Shown here: piece after piece, positions 39,205 to 49,385 of the stretch
Numbering within the stretch: position 1 is the first letter of the stretch
How the letters are laid out: each line of letters begins with the position of its first letter
Assembly (NCBI GenBank): GCA_030159075.1
Contig: BROG01000226.1
Span: 300,001-364,000, forward strand
Reading direction: 5' to 3'
Length of the DNA: 64,000 nucleotides
Source: Atrina japonica
Taxonomy: Eukaryota > Mollusca > Bivalvia > Pterioida > Pinnidae
Position numbers and translations under genes: made by a program
The notes under the pieces: model-generated
Told to the model about the DNA's origin: nothing
The model's database searches: none
Seen by the model: only the letters and a program-made list of their open reading frames with translations

Positions 39205-39208
<4 letters not shown>
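38759..39208. mobile_element. pogo/Tigger-like MITE, 450 bp
   Basis: The left end CAGTCGATTCCACTTAATTG and the right end read inverted, AGTCGATTACTCTTAATTG, form terminal inverted repeats of about 20 bp. Subterminal copies of TTCCTGTTAATTGCATA occur inside both ends (38800, 38894 and 39152-39185 region). CAGT-type ends with TTAATTGCAT motifs resemble pogo-like Tc1/mariner elements. There is no transposase, so this is a non-autonomous copy. (TA)n tracts lie on both sides. Confidence 0.7.

Positions 39209-39286
<78 letters not shown>
39209..39286. repeat. (TA)n microsatellite
   Basis: Pure TA abutting the right end of the MITE-like element. Confidence 0.97.
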
Positions 39287-39288
<2 letters not shown>

Positions 39289-39366
39289 CAAACTACATAG
39301 ATCAGCGATATAATAATATATATATATATAAGCACAAGATTTTATTATTATATCGCTGATCTATGT
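39287..39366. repeat. Perfect-arm foldback (hairpin)
   Basis: The left arm CTACATAGATCAGCGATATA and the right arm TATATCGCTGATCTATGTA are inverted copies around a TA-rich loop containing AAGCACAAGATTTT. The same arm sequence recurs at 39567-39590 at the start of the next dispersed repeat. Confidence 0.9.
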
Positions 39367-39369
39367 ATT

Positions 39370-39394
39370 TATATATATATATATATATATATCG

Positions 39395-39452
<58 letters not shown>

Positions 39453-39460
39453 GCTTATAT

Positions 39461-39546
<86 letters not shown>
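39370..39546. repeat. (TA)n microsatellite with ATCGCTGAT insert
   Basis: TA tracts are interrupted by ATATCGCTGATATA at about 39390-39402 and by TTGTGCTTATATAG at about 39449-39462. Both words are pieces of the neighbouring repeat. Confidence 0.95.
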
Positions 39547-39549
<3 letters not shown>

Positions 39550-39760
39550 CACAAGATTTTATTATCATATCGCTGATCTATGTAGTTTGTTGCATAATAA
39601 ATAAGCCATCAGTACTCACGGTAGGCCAAATGTCTGACCCGACTTTTAGTTACTTTTTTGTAAAACAATTTTACCGAATTAAAAAGTATTCAGTATACCG
39701 AGTGTATTATTAAAACTTACAATTACCATAAACTCGTATCAGTACTTTCAGTACTTTTAT
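39547..39760 (+). repeat. Dispersed repeat R, copy 1
   Basis: About 215 bp from AAGCACAAGATTTTATTATC through CGCTGATCTATGTAGTTTG, GGCCAAATGTCTGACC and AAAAAGTATTCAGTATACCG is present in inverse orientation at 52228-52460 with modest divergence. No coding capacity. Confidence 0.85.
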
Positions 39761-40765
39761 TATGATAAAAGGCTAACGGACACAACAATTTGATTGATCG
39801 GGGAACCATGTCAATTAATTTACATTTGAATGTTCCTTTATAATTTCTGAATATAGCGTTGATTGATTAATAATGACTACGCATATGTCTACATAAGCAC
39901 AGATGTTTCAAATTAAATTTATGAAGATCAATAAAATAACTCATTAATAAACTAAATCGCAGTGTTTAAACTTCTTTAACTTCACAGTCAAAATGTCTCG
40001 TCTGACTCTTTATACATTACAGATAGGCAATGAAAATAAATAGAAAATGTTACGATTTTTATGCAACAAGTGATTTAAATTAACCATGGACATGTGTGAT
40101 GACGTCATAGATTTGTAACTGAGGGCTAAGTGTGTGGGGTCGTTCGACCTAATTTGTTTCAGAAAACGGCGGAAATCAAATACAATATACAAGATCATTA
40201 TCTTAATTATTTATGTCATCTCTTTGAAAACCTATGGCACAAATGATATTTTTTATTAAACGTATTAAACGGTTTTTGTCTATGTTTTATGGTCACCATT
40301 TAATGGAGGGGAAATTAAGTAGTTATGATAAAGACATCTACATGTGTGTTTGATAAAGATCAAATAATCTACCGTGTATTCTTGATAACTAGCTAAATAG
40401 AAGCGGAATAGAAAAGCAATACGCTCATTTAGGCCCTTAAACCTAGTGCAAACTTGCTCACTGCGAACAAGGAAGGAAATCATTTTAATGTGATTTAAAG
40501 AGATAAAAACGGTAAAGGCTTGCTTTCATGGATCCATCAACGATATATAAAGGCGTATGAAAGAGATTAAGTCAAGCTGTTGGTATAAATATTTCGCTAA
40601 TCATACAATAACAATCATGCTTTGATAATAATATAATGATACCTGATTTGTTGTTAGTTCATTATATTAAAACAATTGAGTTCAGTAAATCGGAAATAAA
40701 GTCAATTAATTCAATATTGAAACTATTATACATAACTTTAAAAGCTAACAAACGAAAATTGCACA
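39761..40765. other. No gene recognised
   Basis: Two overlapping minus-strand frames (40010-40198 and 40280-40483) have no recognisable family. Confidence 0.45.
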
Positions 40766-40789
40766 AAATGTAGTAAAACTTATATGAAG

Positions 40790-40935
40790 ACCCTCTTACG
40801 GACACAACAAAACCAGTCTTTATCGGGAGGTGGTCATTATTTAAAGGTGGATTTGTACACAAATGGTACAACTGAGGACAGCAAATGACCATGTGGTCTT
40901 GATACACGGGTGGTCGCTAAAGCAGATTTCACTGT
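40790..40935 (+). repeat. Dispersed repeat fragment
   Basis: CGGACACAACAAAACCAGTC, GGAGGTGGTCATTATTTAAAG and GACCATGTGGTCTTGATAC with GGTGGTCGCTAAAGCAGATT resemble a repeat common in invertebrate genomes built from GGTGGTC..TAAAG words. The internal words repeat at roughly 50-bp spacing. Confidence 0.4.
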
Positions 40936-40999
40936 ATTTGGAAGCGTGTAATTACATGTTTATCTCAAATTGTTTGGTTTTGCTATTCAGGAATTATAT

Positions 41000-41122
41000 T
41001 GTGAATGGTGTTTTACGCCACACTCAACAATTTTCCTGTCATATTGTGGCGGCCAGCTCTTATTAATGGAGGAGGGAGTCCAGTTAAGTTGTACCCTGGA
41101 AGATAGAACGCAAAGGTGGCTT
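41000..41122 (+). mobile_element. SINE-like repeat fragment adjoining (TA)n
   Basis: Starts GGTGTTTTACGCCACACTC and continues CTCAACAATTTTCCTGTC and GTGGCGGCCAGC. This core is shared with 16014-16036 and resembles a widespread molluscan SINE-type domain. It stops at the TA array. Confidence 0.5.
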
Positions 41123-41260
<138 letters not shown>

Positions 41261-41399
41261 ATAAACACTCGATGATGGCAGATCATAGACTATCTATTTA
41301 ATCTCAAGTAGCGGTTGTAATGACGTCATCAACAATTTAATGACGGGGAAGTTTGTTATGATTTTGTGCAGTGGCATAGATGTCGAAGTGTCATAAAAC

Positions 41400-41500
41400 A
41401 GCAAACACACATAGTAGATGTTGGACCAACAAAAACCTCTGCATCTTGGATCTGTTACCATGGGGGTATTACGCCCCCATGTCCTTGGGATTAATTATCA
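41400..41500 (-). mobile_element. Possible degenerate Penelope-like tail with GC-rich hairpin
   Basis: TTGGACCAACAAAAACCTCTG followed by GGATCTGTTACCATGG parallels the TTGGACAAACACAGACCTCTG...GGATCCGGTGCTATG order at 33.99-34.04 kb. Within it, CATGGGGG and CCCCCATG (about 41459-41482) form a short perfect stem. Confidence 0.35.
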
Positions 41501-41684
41501 TATATCAACTTTTCAAATAGTTTACATAATTTGTTATCGGTAGAGTTAACCTCGGTGCACCAGTGTGACGACTACATAGCAAATTTTTGTGATTGTCATT
41601 ACTATATAATAATAAATGTTTTAGTGATTCAAATGTATATTCCAGTTTCTTAATCTGATGTTTATGGAATTCAATCGATTATAT

Positions 41685-41775
41685 TAGATAATTGGAGCTC
41701 AACAGATGAAGTCTAATTGACAGAAACGATCGCCATGAGCATTATAACTTTGGCATTATGTTTAGAATATTATAT
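41685..41775 (+). repeat. Dispersed repeat with hammerhead-like core (copy 2)
   Basis: GGAGCTCAACAGATGA at 41694, then 13 bases, then GAAAC at 41723-41727, then GATCGCC and CATTATAACTTTGG. Here CTGATGA has become CAGATGA. Confidence 0.55.
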
Positions 41776-42949
41776 TATTGCATTTTGTGTGTTCTCGGTA
41801 ATGAAGTACATGAAAATAAACCATGAATATCCGTGAAATAAATTCTCTTTTTGAGATAAATGAATTTCAAAATCTTCCATGTGTTTAGGGTATGTTTAGT
41901 AAATAATACAACATGTCTAATATTATACACATATGTTTGAAGATCAGGTAGTTTTGATTAAGAAAACATTATTAGGGTACACATTGCACGTGTTAAATGG
42001 GGGTTTAAGCTTTTCTTTGAAGTATTGCACACACGATTTAAATGCGTTTTTACGAATGTCTGGTTCCAGTTTGTTATTAAGTTTGTTTGCGACATCTGAA
42101 TATTGCAATACACTGACATGCGTCGTCATACAAATGTGCGTCATATATAAACCGTTTAATATTTCAAACTTTCCAAAGATCACTGCGGCTAAGGACAAAA
42201 CGTGATTGGAATATAAATCAAAGCTACACAGACGTTTAGGTTTTATATCATATATCACATATTATCCAGGTCTCTCGCAAGATATAAGAACGCACACAAA
42301 ATACCAAATTCTTAATAAAAATACCTTGAGGCATAAATTTAAGATACGAAATAAATCTAACTAAATAAAGGTTGTTGGAAAGTGCAGCACAAATCGACTA
42401 GTACTGAAACACTTTGAATTTTGATATCAATGTCAGGATTGCTATGATGTACGTTGGGACCCAATGTGCATTCATTTTAACCATTGTAAAGAAAACACAA
42501 GAAACCAGCAACAGTCTTAACGACGCCAAATATTTGCTTTTTCGCCTATCCAATATGCATTTTGGCAGACATGATATTATCCAATATCTTGGCATTTTGG
42601 CCAAGTTGCTTGTTGGTATTAGTGTTGGATGACTGACCCTTTTACTCTATATATTAGTAACTCATACCTATGGGAAAATGTGCTACCAGGGTAGAATAAC
42701 GGCAAATACTCCACAATATATTCCGGTTATAAACTTGAATTACAACACATTTGTGCACCCGCTTGCTAAAATAACCGAATCAATCAAATCCCTTACTAAA
42801 AGACTAATGTTTAATTGAATATCCCGTAGTATGTCTGTAACACATATTAAAAGTAAGAATACTAGTTAAAATAGTGGTGGTAGTGGAGTCAATGGCGGCA
42901 CGGCTATAATTACATTGATTGTGGTGACTGTAGCTGTAGTAATACTGGT
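41776..42949. other. No gene recognised
   Basis: Both strands are open at 41933-42258 and again at 42398-42632, without recognisable domains or splice context. These may be decayed coding pieces of a mobile element, but I cannot support that. Confidence 0.4.
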
Positions 42950-42954
42950 GGTAG

Positions 42955-43035
42955 CAGTGTGTTTGTGTGTGTGCGTGTGTGTATGTGTGTGTGCGAGCGG
43001 GCGCGTGTGTGTATGTGTATGTGTGTCTGTGTGGA
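42955..43035. repeat. (GT)n imperfect microsatellite
   Basis: TGTGTG interrupted by GCGTG, GAGCGGGCGCG and TATG. Confidence 0.9.
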
Positions 43036-43194
43036 TATATGCATGCAAGAATATGATGTATAAGATACTTAAATAATTATTCAATATCCAGAATATTTTA
43101 TTGTTACTTTAAGTGTGCCATCCGGTGTGGGATTCGGAATAGTTCTTCGTGTTGAAACCATAGTTATATCTAACTTTTCACCGATTTTGACGTT

Positions 43195-43450
43195 TTTATC
43201 GAACTTTACCTTTCTACCAGACCTTTTCAACGAGGAACCCATGGGACATTTGTGGCGGGTGTGGCATGCTTAAGATGACGCTGCCTCATTCCGGACACCT
43301 GGTCCCATACCGTTTGGGATTTTCAATTGTTGTTCTATTGAAATCCCTTGTATATCTAATGTATCGTATTCCTTTATCCATTGGTACTTCTTCATGTTAT
43401 ATGTTATATATGTACTCCTTCTCAGCTAAACTTATTTTTGGAAAAGTTAA
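43195..43450 (+). mobile_element. Penelope-like tail remnant
   Basis: CATGGGACATTTGTGGCGGG, TGTGGCATGC, TTCCGGACACCTGGTCCCAT and CCATTGGTACTTCTTCATG follow the block order of the tail at 13.35-13.46 kb and 33.4 kb. Confidence 0.6.
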
Positions 43451-44370
43451 GTAAACAATGCTACTTTGTATGATTAAAGAAGTATTTATACACGTAAATC
43501 GTAATTCAATCCATAAAAATTGTTATTTTCCCTTGAGTTTCCAATCAAATTACATTCCAAAATTCCTCTGTCGTCTATCTGTATAGCACAAATAAAGTAA
43601 ATCTGATGTTTATCGCCAAGTTCTCGTGAATAAAGCCAGTGTTTGCAATATAAAGAATTAGAAAAGGCATTGTTTAGAGCATAATGATCTTGCTAATGTG
43701 CTATCCTGCAACACAACTACATTCTTTTAAAAGTTTAATAAGGTCATACTTCCATCAGGAACACCGTGGTTGCTTTCCCATAAATAAGCACTTGACTAAT
43801 TATTCTAGGGTGTTTAAATATGAGCGTGTTATTTTGACCTTAACACTATTCTCTATCACGCAGTTTAATTGCAGAAATAATCAATGCTGATGAAACAAAT
43901 AAAACAAGGTGCAAAATATACACTACAGAACTGTAGTAAAAAACTTAAAACACGAACGCTCCAAACTAATTGAACTTATTATATAAATTGGAATACCTCT
44001 GTTTCTCTCAGATATTCCTCTCTTTTAAAATTCTACAGTTATAGTCTGTAGGTTTAGTTACATAAACCGCCTCAACATGTGTCCATAATAAATAATTCAA
44101 ACGGTAAAGTGCAGAGGAATCTGTCAAAATGAATCAAGGATTCTATTGTCTGTTAATATCTGTTACACAGAATGGCAAGGAGATAGAAGATCAGGTTGGA
44201 TCGTCTTTCTTGAAAATATCTCGTTACGGTTTTTATCAATCATAACGGTAATTTGGACAGCCGCACGCATAATTTATCAAACATTTTGGGGCAATGTTCG
44301 CTGTAGATTGAAATTAGATTAAATAATATACATTACTGCTTGATCGGATTTTGAGAGACTCTGTAAGGGA
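43451..44370. other. No gene recognised
   Basis: AT-rich sequence with no supportable feature. Confidence 0.5.
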
Positions 44371-44378
44371 GTGTGAAA

Positions 44379-44443
44379 GAATCGTAGAAGAGCTATGACG
44401 TATGAGGGCGTGTGTTGGAATCGTAGAAGAGCTATGACGTATT
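44379..44443. repeat. 39-bp direct duplication
   Basis: GAATCGTAGAAGAGCTATGA followed by CGTAT occurs at 44379 and again at 44418. Confidence 0.9.
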
Positions 44444-44539
44444 AAATATATTTTAAAATATATGACAACACATTTAGATTTATTTTATTATTTGGCCTTG
44501 TAATAATACCACTTTTTCTTTTTGAAATATACATTTCTA

Positions 44540-44680
44540 TAAAATTCGAGCTCAGCTTGAGTGTTATTGACAGAAACGATCGCCTTAGGAATTTGTGTTG
44601 GTCACTTTTGTAAAAATTATAAATATAACACCACAGTTATAATGCTAAAGACGATTAAAACTTCGGTATTGTTGATAATA
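44540..44680 (+). repeat. Dispersed repeat with hammerhead-like core (copy 3)
   Basis: ATTCGAGCTCAG precedes a shortened CTTGA (44556), then TATTGACA and GAAACGATCGCC. The first box is deleted in this copy. Confidence 0.45.
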
Positions 44681-44689
44681 TATGCAATA

Positions 44690-44855
44690 TAAAAAAAAAT
44701 CATATACCAGAGTATAAATTTTCAGGATGTCCAGGATACATCCATAAAACAAGGTGCAAATCCATAAATCTGGTGAATATTTTCTGGAAATTCACAAGTG
44801 GGATTAGGTGTCATGGAGAAGCATCTCCTTTTGACCGATTGTAACTGACAACAAA
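44690..44855 (-). mobile_element. Penelope-like 3' tail remnant
   Basis: ATCATATACCAGAGTATAAA, TCAGGATGTCCAGGATAC, TTTTCTGGAAATTCAC, GGGATTAGGTGTCATGGA and GACCGATTG match the tails at 33.9 and 36.6 kb in order. Confidence 0.6.
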
Positions 44856-45118
44856 AACATGCACAACTAAATTATGTTGTGTCGTTAGTATGTATAAGGT
44901 ACCGTTATCTACACGTATTATATGGAATACAAATAAAATGTTCTGGAATATTGAGACCATATAGAGACAATGCGGTTTTAAATGGCACTTCCGAAACAAT
45001 AAATGAATTTATGCATTTATATACATGTATTTGTTTTGCTTCGTTGTTGTAATACATCGTATATATACCATTTTTATGGAGATTCCACAAGCTATAACAG
45101 GTGAAGTGTCAAATATCC
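44856..45118. other. No gene recognised
   Basis: Two overlapping minus frames without recognisable family. Confidence 0.45.
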
Positions 45119-45139
45119 ACTTGTGCTATAGGCTCATAT

Positions 45140-45260
45140 CAATGTTCTTTAACAAGCCACGCCTACCGTGACTCTGGGCTCGATTTTAAGTCACATCTGA
45201 AAGACCCTTGACTTTTACTTCCTATGCCTAGCGCTTGACGTAGGAAAAGTCAGAACCTAT
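45140..45260 (+). mobile_element. SINE-like 3' domain fragment
   Basis: ATGTTCTTTAACAAGCC, GCCTACCGTGACTCTGGGC, TTTAAGTCACATCTGAAAGA and CTATGCCTAGCGCTTG have the same order as 57735-57850 (GGTTCTTTTATGTGCCATC, ACATGGGGCC, TTTAAGTCTCACCTGAAAGA, ATGCCGAGCGCTTTG). The two share a domain that is common in bivalve SINE-like repeats. Confidence 0.6.
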
Positions 45261-45905
45261 TCTGAAAGTGCTACATAGCAATGTCGCTCTGTCGATATAA
45301 CAATGAACTAAATTTACATACTTTTAGGTCACCTGACCCAAATGCTCAACTTCAACTATTTTGAGCATCTTCAATTTGTGTGTCGCCGTCCGTTGTTAGC
45401 CTATATGGGTCCCAAAAAGGACGAAAATTGGTTACATATTTAATAATCATCTTCTCATGAACCTATAGAACATTAAATTTTCAATATTAAGCACATTTCA
45501 CAACTACTGGTCCGATTGACGATGTGATGATTGGGATTTATCCATTTTTGTTCCGGTTCAATGGATATAACACAGATCTTTAGAGTTTGCTTTCATATTC
45601 CAATTTTGATTCAAATCATTTGAATTTATTGGGTTTACACTACATACTAATCGACTTTCCGGAATAATGTCGATATAAAATCATAATCATAATACATTGT
45701 GTATAACTTTCTCAAAATTACCAGCAACGAAATTACATGATTTTTCAATAATTAAGATAATGAAATGTTATTGGCTAAAGGGTCATTAAAGCGACCGTAA
45801 CAAATGCTAAATGTTGACGCGAAAAAGTATTCTTTATATCTTTAAGCATGACCTTTTGAACAATAGTTTGCTGCTGTCTAGAATATCAGATCATCTTGAC
45901 ATTTA
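45261..45905. other. No gene recognised
   Basis: AT-rich sequence with no supportable feature. Confidence 0.45.
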
Positions 45906-46077
<172 letters not shown>

Positions 46078-46440
46078 CATAACGCCGCATTATAACTTTG
46101 GTATTATGTTTATAACCACTAGGTCGTTGCCACTGCTGGTGGACCGTTTGAGTCCCCGAGGGTATACACAAACCTAGTATCTGGTATTTCGGTACCAGCT
46201 GTTCATCTTCTACTAAAGTAATATTTGGCACTGTTAACACCATTTAAATTCGAAAATTTTTAGAAGCTAAGATAGTCATTTTTTTTACAGTGGTTACTCT
46301 TAGACGGATTTCGGCTATACTTTTAGAGATATTATTTGGCCTTGTATGATACCACTTTATCTTTAGAAAATACACATACTTTTCAAATTGGAGCTCAACT
46401 GATGAAGTCTAATTGACAGAAACGATATCGTCTTATGTTT
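46078..46440 (+). repeat. Dispersed repeat with best hammerhead-like core (copy 4)
   Basis: The tail part ATTATAACTTTGGTATTATG lies at 46090, then a spacer with CCACTGCTGGTGGACC and GGCACTGTTAACACC, then a second head with GGAGCTCAACTGATGA. The core CTGATGA (46399-46405), 13 bases, GAAAC (46419-46423) is unmodified. The 13 bases can form a short GUC/GAC stem. The whole unit is repeated at 48.86-49.38 kb. Confidence 0.6.
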
Positions 46441-47146
46441 ATAATATTCAACTGGTTTCATTAATATTATCAAGGAGTTTTTCAAAGCTAAATTTATTGC
46501 TAAATCCTTTTAAGAGGTACCCTCTGTAGAAATGAATATTATAGTTACAGTTATATTAGTTATACATAATAATATATGAATTTCTTTTCGTTTTCTTTAT
46601 ACTTTGTTTCGAGTTCTCTGGAGCTATACGCACGAGCGCTTTAGTGCCTAGTATATAAAGGGTTTCGCAAGGCACGAGTATTCAATGCGACTTCGTAACA
46701 AGACATAAGGCGTTTACGTGTTTGGTTACCCCTCCCAACCAACCCTTACTGAATAGAATTATAACTTTCATCATATTTTATTGGGGAATTTATGTACCGC
46801 TAGTTTACAATTTGTTGAACGTAAGAATGTATCGAAGATTTTCAAATGAAGAAATAAGATATTGTGTAACATATAATGGTGATGGTATTTTGTAATCGAT
46901 TGCCAATTCTCATTTCAAATGAAATTGAATTTTTTACATGATATTATTATGTAGACATAAAATGTAATACAATTTTGCGATCTTGAAACGATCGCACCAA
47001 CCTATTTATTCTGTCTTGGTTATTTATAAATTAGTTAATAAAAGATATATTTTCGGAGGAGTGAAACGCGTTAGAAGATAAATAGTTATATGTATATCCA
47101 TGCATGTGTTTATGGACCTTTGCATTATCTAAAACATTGACAACTG

Positions 47147-47150
<4 letters not shown>
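46441..47150. other. No gene recognised
   Basis: Nothing identifiable. Confidence 0.5.

Positions 47151-47211
<61 letters not shown>
47151..47211. repeat. (GT)n microsatellite, 60 bp
   Basis: Uninterrupted GT. The Cys/Val frame is an artefact. Confidence 0.97.
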
Positions 47212-47215
<4 letters not shown>

Positions 47216-48085
47216 TTGAGTGGCAGCAACACCTGCTCCATTATAGTGTTAGTGTTCAACTGTATAGTCAGTATACATGCACATGTATGTTAAAAGGTAT
47301 CTGTATTTATTAATACTTACATTCTTAGGGTTTTGGAAGCAATTACATTTCCAATATGTAAATTTACATATATTGTTTACCATTTGAACCATTTGAAATC
47401 AAAGGGTGCATTTAGTATAATATATTGTGAAGTGTATCGAATGTCATGGTAACTGCAGCTGTCGCCTTGTTGATACAGGCTGGCAGTCCATGTAGAGTCT
47501 ACCAAGGGTAAATTTATTGACTGAAAATTTGTTTCAGGTTTGGTTTCTGGTTTCAACATGGCCCGAAATTAGATTTTTTTAAGTTTGAAGTTATGCAGTA
47601 AATGGCAGGTATGTATTCTCAAAATGACCGTATATTAGAAATTGCTTTATACCAATGCTTAAACAGGATTTAGTGTATATTTTGTCATTTTCTACAGTAT
47701 CTGACACCTATCTAATATTTAAGCTTTTATCTAAGCTTCAAAATTTTATTAACAAAACAAGTGTCGCCGCGAGTTATTCACCTGTTTTATTACTGCTGTG
47801 TCTTCACCGCCATTTTTACATGCTTTGGACTGCATTTTACCACTGAAGCTACCTCCAAAGGTAGTTTGGCTAGCTTCCTGAACTAGTTTGAAACTAGTTT
47901 CAAACAAGTTGGTGCAATAAATGAAAGGTTGATCTTGGCAAATTATCTATAACCCAGTCCAAGTTTATAGATATATTCACCTTTATTCTGTACTCCATCA
48001 GTCCAGGGTTGCATTTGCCTGGTAATAATCACTTAAAGTAAGTTATGGCTCCGAAATTCGAAACAGCGGTCACGGGGTATAGTTC
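47212..48085. other. No gene; small perfect palindrome near 47.89 kb
   Basis: TTTGAAACTAGTTTCAAA is an 18-base perfect palindrome. No coding evidence. Confidence 0.5.
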
Positions 48086-48207
48086 GTGAAATCATTTGTG
48101 ATCATGTATATTGCACGAGTTAACTCTCTTTATCTATATTGATATAATGTGTAATATACATGAAGAGAGATAACTAGTGCAATATACATGATCACAAATA
48201 ATTTCAC
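48086..48207. mobile_element. 122-bp foldback element
   Basis: Two 45-base arms, starting GTGAAATCATTTGTGATC on the left and ending GATCACAAATAATTTCAC on the right, pair with about three mismatches around a 30-base AT-rich loop. This may be a tiny MITE or a transcribed hairpin. Confidence 0.8.
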
Positions 48208-48855
48208 GTCACTGGACTTGAAATCACCAAATTAACCCGGACTCGGGCTTAACTAACGTTTTGTGATTTTACGATAAAATGAAATACAACTTATGCTATA
48301 ATTGAAAATTTTATTAATTTCTTGTACATTGTTTTAAATTCAATAAAACTCCAGAAATATCAAAATAGTTTGAGGTCATACTCAAATTTTAATGCTATAC
48401 TCAAAGATTTTTTTCTCATTCTAATGAGGAATGAATCATTCGACCTAATGTTTTTTTCTTATATGAATGCCAAATATAATAATGTTTTCTCCTTTTAGTC
48501 ATATCCTATTTAGTTGAAGTAGAAAAATAAAATATTAGCTTGAGAATAGACCCTTTTTAGTTGTTCCATTACGTCATGGTTTGATATATTAGTATGCTGC
48601 TTCACAGAAATGTTACCTGCATCATTTCCGGTCAAGTCATTAATATATTACTCTTGCTAGCGTAAGTTTGATGTATAACTTTAATTTTTAACCCGTCCTG
48701 TTCAATAAAGAGTTCACAAAACACCACCCTGCAATGTTATATGGATTCTACTAGTCATAATGGAAATCAGTAGACGTAATTAATTTACAAACAAAAGCTC
48801 ATTTCACTGAGCCAAAGGAAAAATTATAAAGCAGGAGTCATATAAGAAGCTCAAC
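48208..48855. other. No gene recognised
   Basis: AT-rich spacer. Confidence 0.5.
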
Positions 48856-48859
48856 ATTA

Positions 48860-49385
48860 ACACTGTTGGTATTATGTTTATAATATCTGTAATCACTGGG
48901 TCATTTGCCACTGCTAGTGGACAGTTTATGTTCCAAAGTGTATATTTCATATTTAAGTATTTTTCTGTATGTATAGCACCACTCAAATGCTAAACTCCTT
49001 TTTTTCAAAAACTAAGATATTTATCTTATTACAATGGTTATCCTTAGGCGGACTTTGCAATACATTTAGGTTTAATGTCTGGGTCGGGCATCATAGAACT
49101 TGAGAATTTACTCAAGTCTGAGAATATTCTCAACTTGACTTGCTCAGCCAATCAGATTTCAGGATTAGCCAAAGTTGAGTGAAACTTTTAGACGTCAGTA
49201 ATTCTTAAGTTTCATGGTGCCAGGCCCTGGTCTTGTATGATAACCCTTTCTCATACATACATACATTAATTTTAAATTCGAGCGCAACTAATGAAGTGTC
49301 ACTGACAGAAACGATCATCTTGAGTATTGTTTTTGGCCTTTTTCCCACAAAACTATAACTTTGATATTACGTTTATAATTTTTAC
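48860..49385 (+). repeat. Dispersed repeat with hammerhead-like core (copy 5) and repeat copy B
   Basis: GTTGGTATTATGTTTATAAT, GCCACTGCTAGTGGAC and GATATTTATCTTATTACAATG mirror 46.10-46.30 kb. The segment 49095-49245 is the second copy of the repeat at 37.32-37.44 kb. The core reads CTAATGA at 49288 and GAAAC at 49308, followed by ACTATAACTTTGATATTACG. Confidence 0.6.

Noticed and set aside
41933..42258. Overlapping open frames on both strands, about 90-104 codons
   Set aside because: No domain, splice border or repeat match could be recognised. Not enough to call a gene or element.
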